Assembly (NCBI GenBank): GCA_029204225.1
Contig: CM055109.1
Coordinates: 45,095,592-45,159,591, forward strand
Source of the DNA: Diphasiastrum complanatum
Taxonomy: Eukaryota; Streptophyta; Lycopodiopsida; Lycopodiales; Lycopodiaceae
DNA: 64,000 nucleotides
Reading direction: 5' to 3'
A program made the translations under genes and the position numbers. Of the stretch, positions 56,340 through 64,000 are shown one piece after another; within the stretch, counting starts at the first letter, position 1; every line of letters starts with the position of its first letter. The notes below the pieces were generated by a model that saw only the letters and a list, made by a program, of their open reading frames with translations, was not told where the DNA came from and made no database searches.

Positions 56340-58041
56340 ATCTCTTTCAACCTAGTCAATTGGAAACTAATCTTTGCTTTGATCACTAAGACAAAAGCAC
56401 TCTATCAAATCACAAAAATCCAATCCAAACACCCCTATTGGACTCAACAATATATGAATCTTCTTCTTGAGAGTTGGAATGGATTTGAAAAGATTTGACA
56501 ACTAGATTTTCCTTTTCTCTTGACTAGTTCTCTCAACTTTTGAGATTCTTGAACAAAGTATGGGTTTTGTTTCAAATACTTGAAAATCAAACTTAGTCAC
56601 TTCTTTTGGATTCACTCTTGACCCAAATAATCTCATCTTGAAATTTGGATTGAATTTGATTTGATTTGACAACAAATTAAACCACTAATTTTCACAAAAA
56701 AAGGATCTATACTAGATCACAAAAACTTGACATGTATACTTGATTCAAACACACAAAGATCAGATCCAATCACCCCTTTTGGAATCCCTCAACCCAAAGA
56801 ATCTCACTCTTGAGATTTGGAATGGACATGAAATGGTTTGATAACAATCTATGTCAATAATTTTTCACCAAGCTTATAAATTAGATATCTAGAGATTCAT
56901 AAATATCCCAATCATGTATGAACACTCAAATATGGACTCCTCCCTGTTCTAGACTCTCAATGGGATCACAACTTGACCCTCACACTCTCACAAAGAAAGT
57001 TGAATAGAACTTATTTGAGTTTCATACATATAATGTCAAAATTTTGCTCAAAAAATTGAATTCATTCACCCCTATTGGACTCCACCAAGTACCAATGACT
57101 CTACCTCTTTAGAGTTGGAATGAAATTCAAATTTTCAAAAATGTAATACTTCTCTCTCACTAAGATATTTGCTTACAAAGAGCTAATGCCACTTAGCAAG
57201 ATTTGATCACAATGAAGATGACAATTTTTCCACCAAAGTCAAGAATTGAGTTACTAGTTCTTGCCCTCTACAAAGGAAGGATCTCTTGAAAATTTTGGAT
57301 CAACCACAACACATATGACTCACTCACCTTTATGACTATAATTCAAGCCAAAAAACACACTCACACATTTGAGTAGGGGTGAACAATGTGACTTGGATCT
57401 CAAATTTTTCTCCTAGTACTTGCCAACAATTCTTATCACCTTGTATAGGTAGATTTTGACTTTATGAGTGTTTGTGATTTAGAAATTCACTAAGATTTCA
57501 CTTGGAGGACTGATCCAAGAGTGTCTTCTAGCATTTAGATGCTTCTAGACTCAACCCTTTCACTCTTGAACAAATCTAGAATGAAGGTATAATGGATTTC
57601 AATCTCCCCCCTTGCAAATCACTCCTTAATCTTTGGTTTATAGCACTCTTTCTCTCTCAACTTCAATGTACACTCAAAAAATCAGAGAATCAACTTCAAT
57701 GTACTGTAAACAAGCTTTAATCCATCTATATGATTGATCTAAACCAAGAACAAATCAATGGAATAGAAACAATGCAAGTGAAAGCTTGAAAAATGCACTA
57801 AATTGACTCAAAATTGGGTGTATGAAGCTCAAAATGCACCAAACTGAATTTTACTGTCCAAAACAGGTCCTGTACGGCCCCACACGTGTGGAAAGTATAC
57901 CAGTAGCCCACAGCAAGATTTGGTACAAATATGATGGTTCTAGCTATCCATTCAACCTCGCTACCTCAATATTAGCTTGTTTCCAAAAACCCTGCCAATT
58001 TGGGTATAGTGTAGATCAATTCCTTAAATGCACTTGTACTT
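56340..58041 (-). repeat. L leader with degenerate direct repeats
   Basis: No open frame. At least four diverged copies of a module beginning CACCCCTATTGGACTC and ending near GGAATGGATTTGA/TTTGACAAC, at about 56431, 56600, 56771 and 57067. Periods of 170-300 bases. The leader is long (1.7 kb) for an element of 5.5 kb. Confidence 0.7.
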
Positions 58042-58054
58042 GGCTCTGATACCA
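58042..58054 (-). promoter_or_regulatory. L primer binding site (initiator Met tRNA)
   Basis: Minus strand TGGTATCAGAGCC, directly adjoining the 5' LTR at 58055. Confidence 0.94.
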
Positions 58055-58894
58055 TGTGAAAGTACAGCAAAAAGGACCAAGAATGGATCCAAATCAGATC
58101 CACAAGTGTGATTGGGTGCTAGATTAGATTGATCTACCAATCTACACTAGATTAGATAGCACTAGATCAAATTTACATCAATAACCCTAACAAGAACAAT
58201 CAAATATGATCAAAACTTGTACTTGCTGGTTTCACACGTGTGAAGACCTGTCAGAGTACGGACTACCAGCAAATAATGAAGTACACTAAGCTTACAAACC
58301 ATTAGAAGCATAAAATCACAAGACAAATGGAGAGATTACGCTGCACCAAAACCAAGAATTCGCTTTCTTGTCAATTATGGCCAAATGAGCCACCATATAT
58401 ACACAAGAGCTGATGCTTACTCAGCTGATTTGGCACGTGTGAGAATGCCTACTCATCAAAGGATCCACCAATAATCATCAATATGGCACATGGACCAAGT
58501 TTCCTAACTTATAGCCACCTCCCTTGATTTTAGGCAATTTTTCTAATTTATAGGGACTTGCACAAATATCTACTACAAGTTGGATCTCACCTACTACTGA
58601 TGTTTTAACACATATGAGCAGTCCTTGGCACGTGTGAGATCACTCCTATCCATGTGAAATAGCTTTTCCTACCAATAACATGATGCCAAGTGGCATATAG
58701 CTAGAAAACTAGATTTTAGCCATTTTAGCCACTAGATCTCAAATGAAATGGTATGTACAACCTATATGACTCATCTAAATAAATGTATTTATTTCACACG
58801 TGAGAACAGGCTCCACACATGTCTAATGATGATATGTACTAGTCATAATGGTATTTACAAGATTTGATCAAGTTAGCTTTTGCCAATTTTAACA
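58055..58894 (-). repeat. L 5' LTR, 840 bp
   Basis: Partner of 53391-54239. CACGTG at 58235, 58434, 58629 and 58797. The first of these is CACATG in the 3' LTR. Several identical G-box contexts (TTGGCACGTGTGAGA) suggest a shared promoter element. Confidence 0.94.
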
Positions 58895-59314
58895 AGTTCT
58901 ATAGACAGGCACACGCTGAAGCAACGGGCTTTACGGTGGCAGAGGAGGACAAAGAGGGTGTGGGAGAGGGCTGAGGAGGGAGATGATGAGAGCTCGGAGG
59001 ATGGAGAGCAGCTCGGGGCTGACTATGAAGAGCAGGAGGAGTGGATTGCGGGATACGGAGGAGGAGGAGGAGGAGATGGGGGGGGCGGAGGCAGAGGGGG
59101 ATGACCTGGCTGACCTGATGGTGGTCCCTGATGCGGAGACAGAGGAGGAGCCAGCCATTCATGCACGTAGGCCTAGAGGGAGACCTAGAGGTTCTGGGAG
59201 GGGGGGGGGGCTGAGCACTTTTTGTAGACAGAAGTGGAGCATCACAGGAAGCCGTCGGCCAGGCATCATCATAGTGGGTAGGGCCATCCAAGGGCCTAGG
59301 ATCACAGCCACCTG
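58895..59314 (+). pseudogene. hAT-B: C-terminal exon after L
   Basis: Picks up the exon cut at 53390: YRQAHAEATGFTVAEEDKEG, then an acidic Glu/Asp/Gly stretch in shifted frames (EGDDESSEDGEQLGADYEEQ, DDLADLMVVPDAETEEE) and a basic AT-hook-like end RRPRGRPRGSGRGGG, matching the acidic-then-GRPRGRP layout of the hAT-A C-terminus. A frameshift near 58965. The gene ends at about 59313. Confidence 0.75.
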
Positions 59315-59729
59315 ACACACAGACACGCAGGAGTAGACACAGGGGTGGGGCAGCCAGAGGAGGGCCAAAGGAGGGGAGAGGCAGAGGTAGAGGTAGGGGG
59401 AGGATCCAGAGCCAAAGCACGCAGCAGAGAGCCAGAGCACACAATAGACCCAGGGCCACACCACAGTGTATGGTTCCCTTGATTTCGATTCATCTGCAAA
59501 CCCTTGGGATCATCAGACAGGCACAAACTCGGATGATTTTGACTACCATGACTTCGACGAGTCTTAGTTGTATAGTTTTCATTACGTTCATGGAACATCA
59601 TTGTACCCCATTTTGGTGCCATGTGGCCCGATATTATATATTATGATGATCCTATTCACAGCAGTGTCATGATTCAGTACTGTTCTTTATGGTTTTAGTT
59701 CGGTAATTTCAATTTTATGGTTTATGGTT

Positions 59730-59766
<37 letters not shown>

Positions 59767-59882
59767 GGTTGAAAAACGACTCTATATGGTTGAAAAAATG
59801 TTTCGGTAAAAAAGTACGATGCAATATGGTTCAACATGATTCAGCATGGTTCCTTGTAGTTTTTTGTTCAATTTGTTGTGAT

Positions 59883-59917
<35 letters not shown>

Positions 59918-60700
59918 AGAAGAAGAAGAAGAAGAAATTATATTAATGTCTGTTGGGTGCCCAAGGGCACATAAGACAGAAGAAATAAGTTCATATCTTG
60001 TAGGAACACTGTCCATGTCGGACAACATAAAAATCGCTAGTCTAAGTGGAAACAACAATATAGAAATCTCTCTAGCTAGTTAAAGACACATCCAATATAG
60101 AATCATAAAAAGCATATAAGAACTTAACCTCCAGCTCTAAAGAGGGTACAGGTGCAAGAGCTTAACCGCTGCTCTGCTGAGGAAAGTAAAAAGGAAGAAT
60201 AAAATATCAATCCCGAAAAAAGTGTCTGATACCCATAGAAGTTGTGATCCGTTGCTGGTGTCGAGGAGCTCTGGTAGCTCTGGAGGCTCGTGAAAGAGAG
60301 AAAGAGGGAGAATCCTATTATGAACATGTTGGGGCATTCTCAATTTTTTATTGATTTTTTACATTAAAAGGAGCTAAAGTGTAAACTTGGGAGTTGATGC
60401 ACCTAAAATGGACCATCTTGTACCCGAAAATTTTGGCAAACTACACAGCAATAATGCTCTTAATTAGAGGTTTCATCTGATACCCATATTGCCCACAAAA
60501 AAATCAGGAAAAAAAAAAAAAAAAAAAAAAAAAAAACACGCTTCTGAGCAATTCTACTAGAAACCCCGAAACGCGTTTTGAAACGCATTTTGAGAATCAT
60601 CTTTTGAAGAATATAAGTCATCAAAGCAATGTTAGTACCTTCAACTTCTTGTTTAACTTTTGCAACATAAGCCTAGAAACTTTGCTCACCCCACATGACC
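59315..60700. other. hAT-B 3' flank: (GA)n tracts and possible LINE tail
   Basis: No gene. (GA)n at 59733-59763; (GA)n then (GAA)n at 59882-59937; poly-A at 60510-60536. ATATGGTTGAAAAA-type words recur at 59765-59850. The segment from 59882, GAGAGA...ATTATATTAATGTC with ATAAGAC after it, resembles the LINE 3' tail at 32818-32900 (GAGAGA...TTTATTAATG), so 59880-60345 may be a 5'-truncated LINE copy; this is weak. Confidence 0.5.
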
Positions 60701-60704
60701 TTCC

Positions 60705-60834
60705 TAACATAGAGAGAGAGAGAGAGAGACCATGCAGTTTGCGGTTCGTTCAGAGCATTTAGGCCGCACAGGGACCGTGTGAGAACCATGAGTGAGAGAT
60801 AGAGAGACCATGCGATTAAAATGGGATCCTTTGC

Positions 60835-60915
<81 letters not shown>

Positions 60916-60970
60916 CCGAGTGAGTGAGAGAGTTCATTCAGAGAGAGAGCATTTAGGCCGCATAGGGACC

Positions 60971-61010
<40 letters not shown>

Positions 61011-61045
61011 ATGCAATTTGCGGTTCGTTCAGAGCATTTAGATAA
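60705..61045. repeat. Duplicated segment nested with (GA)n and (TG)n tracts
   Basis: ACCATGCARTTTGCGGTTCG followed by TTCAGAGCATTTAG occurs at 60729 and 61009; GCATTTAGGCCGCAYAGGGA then CCGTG at about 60756 and 60948. Between them: (GA)n 60711-60730, (TG)n 60836-60876, (GA)n 60877-60913 and 60973-61008. Frames across it are artefacts. Confidence 0.85.
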
Positions 61046-61568
61046 TGATTCACCCTCATTATCATTTACAATATCATGAAATAATGAACTCTGTACTTTA
61101 GATTCATCTAAAGTATCATATTTATTATTTTGAGAGTATCTTCCTCATCAAAGATAACATTTCTTCTAACCACAATAGGATCATGCACTATATCTTCTTA
61201 ATGAAATGGTGATTTTGCTTACCGCCTTCATTTTGATTTTCATTCTTTTCAAAGCATTCATATGCACAATGATCATCCTTTCCACATTTGATTGGAAATT
61301 TGTCTTTCTTACAACCATGTGAAGGACTTGCTCTTTTGTCCTTTAACATTGACCATTGCTTGCTGCCTTTCTTTCTACTACCCCTCCACTTTTTTTGATG
61401 AGATATGCCCCTTCATCTCTATCATGTTGGGAGATTCACTCCCTCGTCTTCATGTTGGCTAGTCGATGCTCCTCGGCTACCAAGACGCTTTGCACGCCTT
61501 CCGCGGAGGGTGGTGGCTCCTGAATGGCATATCTTTGAACTAGGTTCTCATCTCCAAAACCATCGAGA
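61046..61568 (-). pseudogene. Copia-like gag scrap with degenerate knuckle
   Basis: On the minus strand at about 61320-61245: KCGKDDHCAYECFEKN, matching C-X4-H-X4-C of a knuckle whose first Cys is lost, preceded by Lys-rich sequence. The remainder up to 61568 is chimeric and unassigned. Opposite in orientation to C3. Confidence 0.45.
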
Positions 61569-61865
61569 ATGTTATGCACAAATTGGCCTCTTTTAAGCAT
61601 TAGATATAAAACTCATAGTTGCAAATTCCAAAAGGATAAAAGGTGTGATGCAATGGACAAAGGACATGAAGCTCTTATGAAGAACCATGGTTTGGATCTT
61701 GATCCTCTTTATCAACACAAGAAGGCCAATGATGTTAAAGGGATCTACCAGGATGGCAATATCAACAAGGTGAAGAAGGAAGTGAAGATTTCACAAAGCA
61801 AAGAGGGTGGGGTGGATTTGTATGAACTCAAAGGGAGAGAAATTTGTTGTTTTGCACTCATCTAG
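61569..61865 (+). CDS. Unrecognised 98-aa frame
   Basis: Basic, Lys-rich frame: RYKTHSCKFQKDKRCDAMDK, GHEALMKNHGLDLDPLYQHK, VKGIYQDGNINKVKKEVKIS. No family recognised. Composition looks coding-like (few rare codons, charged helices), and Copia RT sequence follows 130 bases later, so it may be a retroelement linker. Function unknown. Confidence 0.3.
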   Translation: MLCTNWPLLSIRYKTHSCKFQKDKRCDAMDKGHEALMKNHGLDLDPLYQHKKANDVKGIYQDGNINKVKKEVKISQSKEGGVDLYELKGREICCFALI

Positions 61866-61984
61866 ACATCTTTGGTTTCATGTTGAATGAATAGGATCAT
61901 TATCTCTACAACAAGATCGATGGAAGCTGCTTAATGATTTTGCTATTGATGCAAAGATGGTAACTATTCTAGTTCTTCTAGTCC

Positions 61985-62480
61985 ATGGTTTGACAATAGC
62001 TTGTATGGGCTTAAGCAAATACCAAGGAGTTGGTATGCTAGGCTTTTCACTCTTGGTTTTGTAATGAGTGAATAGTTCAAGATTGATGGAATACATATCA
62101 CTTTATGTTGATGAAATTTGTACTTACAAGAAATATAATGATATTGAGATTGATAAAGTCAATGTATGGACTTAGTCAGCACATGAAGGATCTTAACATT
62201 CTTCTTTGTATCTTAGGGATAGAGGTTTAGAAATTCATGATACCACCTTCTTATAAAAACGGAAAATTGGGTTATGGTCTATCCTTAGGAACTTTAGTAT
62301 TTGTGATCACATATTACATTCTGAAATTGATATATGAAATAATGAAGCATCCTATATGAAAACCAATCTCTATATCAATGGGATATTCTCTTAAGTTTCC
62401 TGACAAATAATTGTTTGAGAACCACTAAGGACTTTTTTGGTGATAAGAATGAATTGATCATAAGAGAGAAAGAAGTTGCA
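61985..62480 (+). pseudogene. C3: Copia reverse transcriptase fragment
   Basis: SLYGLKQIPRSWYARLFTLG (about 61999-62058) is the LYGLKQxPRxWY motif of Ty1/copia RT, followed by FVMSE, a stop, FKIDGIH and TLYVDEICTY, where the YVDD catalytic motif reads YVDE. Remaining sequence up to 62480 is too decayed to follow. Confidence 0.65.
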
Positions 62481-62514
62481 TTAGAGGGAACATGGTGAAA
62501 GATATGAAAGATAA

Positions 62515-63240
62515 TGTGAATGGCCAACTTCTCCATGATGGCCTCAAGCCTAAGTCAATGTAAAAGCCCCCAAGCATACGTCACCTCAATCCTACAGTCA
62601 AGCAAAGGCCCCCAGCATATGTCACCTCAATCCTAAAGTCAAATATTCTCAAAAAGAGATTCAAGTTTATGTGAGAAATTATGTTCATATGTGCTAAAAT
62701 ATGCAAAATTTCTACTTAACCCCAAGTGCCAAACTTGGAGGCCTATCTGGAGATGCCCAAATTTTACGCCCTTCCTCCACATTTGGATGATGTTTCTAGA
62801 TTACGATCTAGAAGATATTGAACATTTGACATTGCACATGAACACATTTCTATGGTGTGCGCACTTTTGGATGAGATCTAGATCATTGGTTTTGATCTTT
62901 AACATTGAAAGATATCATGGCTTAGATTTGGTCCAGATTCAATGTATCTTGATGACCTAATACAAGCCTCAACAGGCATAAATGGAGTTGTTTGTCAATT
63001 CCTTATTGTTCATTTCTTGAAGTTCTTTGTTGAAGAGTAGACATAACTCAATGATCTAATGGTACACTTAAAAAATATGAACTTTATGTTTTTACATGTT
63101 GTTAGTCCAGTGTATCAATCTTGGTTGGATCCATTTTGATCTTGGATGTATTTGATGCAACTTGTATGTCTGGTATCTTGGATAAAACTTTCACAGTTTC
63201 GATTAAGAACTTTAAAGAGATTGAAATACCTCTTCAACAA
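62515..63240 (+). repeat. C3 LTR-like sequence (homologue of C2 LTR)
   Basis: Shares 62515-62870 with 44645-44950. Inside it a segment of about 50 bases (CCCCAAGCATACGTCACCTC / CCCCAGCATATGTCACCTC with CAATCCTA) is tandemly duplicated at 62569 and 62613, absent from C2. It follows the C3 RT fragment, as a 3' LTR should. Ends are uncertain. Confidence 0.55.
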
Positions 63241-64000
63241 CTATAGATGCAAATTGTTGCATTACATATTGTTCTCTCACGATTCATTAAAAGCCAAGTT
63301 GATTGCATTTTGATCATAGCTTTAAGTCTTAGTGAGACGTATACAATCCATATTTGACCTTTAGGTGTTGTACAATGCGTTGAATGTTTCACATTGTTAT
63401 CTTCTTGGTCCTAAATTGTGCCAAAAATAGACCACTAGAACTTGGAGACTAGAGTAAATTTTCACAAAAATGAGAGAGAAGATGAATTTCACCCTAGAGT
63501 GAGCGTAATTTTGAGGTCATATATGTTACACCCCGTATGATTTTCATATTGTTGTTTGTCATTTTAAATATTATTAAAATTTGATTATAATTCTAGTAAT
63601 GTAAGTGTTGTAGCATCTTTTCTTTTTGTTTTTCGGTTATGTATTTTTATTGTAATTTGTAAAATAATCCAGCATCTAAGAATATAATATGCATGGAAGT
63701 AGCTTCATTTGGGGTGTACATGTAAGTGATGACATGTTCAAATGAGTAGTGTTATCGAATGCACTAAACTTCACAAAAAACAAAAATGTATTGTTTAACT
63801 CACTAATAATCTTCTATAGTCAAACGTATGGACTCTATCTACGGTATACAAAGGTAATGTTTACTCAGATAGTGTAATTGAGGTACCAAATGCTTGAGTA
63901 AACAAAGGGATTGCTAATTGCTTACAATGATCGTTTCCATATTGTATGCCTGCTTTTAGACGCGATGTGGGTTGATAGTTAGGAAAAAGATCTCCCTCCC
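63241..64000 (+). other. No gene; possible start of another LTR at 63526
   Basis: AT-rich. ATGTTACACCCCGTATGATT at 63525-63544 resembles the TGTAACACCCC start of many plant gypsy (Tekay/Del-type) LTRs, but the rest leaves the window and no primer or purine tract is visible. Confidence 0.3.

Larger units (their letters stand above)
53391..58894 (-). mobile_element. L: full-length LTR element without pol, inside hAT-B
   Basis: 3' LTR 53391-54239, polypurine tract 54240-54252, coding region 54376-56339, long repetitive leader to 58041, PBS 58042-58054, 5' LTR 58055-58894; minus orientation. Flanks are AGTTT (53386-53390) and AGTTC (58895-58899), a target duplication with one change; joining the flanks restores the hAT-B frame (IYREF then YRQAHAE). 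LTRs are very similar over most of 840 bases, so it is one of the younger insertions. No RT, integrase or protease was found in any frame, so it would need helper proteins. Superfamily cannot be told without pol. Confidence 0.92.

Overview
The window is a piece of a very repeat-rich land-plant nuclear genome. Nearly everything recognisable is a broken transposable element, often one inside another. Plant signs are LTR elements primed by initiator-Met tRNA (TGGTATCAGAGC) or by what looks like tRNA-Asp, chromodomain Ty3/gypsy integrases, a Tat/Athila-like gag-pol, Copia remnants, hAT genes of the BED/DUF659/hATC plant type with introns, and a plant-type LINE. I found no host gene, rRNA, tRNA or CRISPR array that I can support. 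Species cannot be told from the sequence; a large-genome plant (conifer, fern, lycophyte or big-genome angiosperm) fits. Element names below are my own labels.

Layout. 1-2877 (-): 5' half of a Ty3/gypsy element, G0 (gag, protease, PBS, 351-bp LTR). 2883-6368 (+): 5' half of a Tat/Athila-like element, T (PBS, gag, three zinc knuckles, protease, start of RT). Its likely other half (integrase, 3' region, extra ORF) is at 22.5-26.6 kb, so about 16 kb of other elements appear to split it. Inside that stretch lie GGACGCG-repeat clusters (6.6-6.85 and 12.54-13.17 kb) around a hAT gene (hAT-A, 8.77-11.93 kb, -), a Copia 5' half (C1, 15.4-17.06 kb, +), and an internally deleted chromovirus (G1, 17.06-20.7 kb, -). 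28.1-28.4 kb holds a compact GGACGCG element. 28.98-31.67 kb (+) is a 5'-half relative of G1 (G3). 32.8-35.7 kb (-) is a LINE with ORF1 and endonuclease but no RT. 38.0-42.26 kb (-) is another gypsy element, G4, with a 72-bp triplication in RNase H.

44.6-63.2 kb. Copia scraps (C2, C3) lie at both ends. Between them is a second hAT gene (hAT-B, +) cut twice: by a full-length chromovirus, G2 (46733-52061, perfect 5-bp target duplication CCAGG), and by a full-length LTR element, L (53391-58894), which has no pol and codes for an unfamiliar, internally duplicated protein. The hAT-B last exon resumes at 58.9 kb in the expected reading frame. Microsatellites, mainly (CT)n/(GA)n and (CA)n, are frequent around the hAT genes and the LINE tail.

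No genes here form a host pathway. What is informative is the order of insertion: hAT-B before G2 and L, and T before the elements in its middle. The best candidates for something undescribed are element L with its duplicated orphan protein, and the GGACGCG-rich repeat family with inverted ends around TA/TG tracts.
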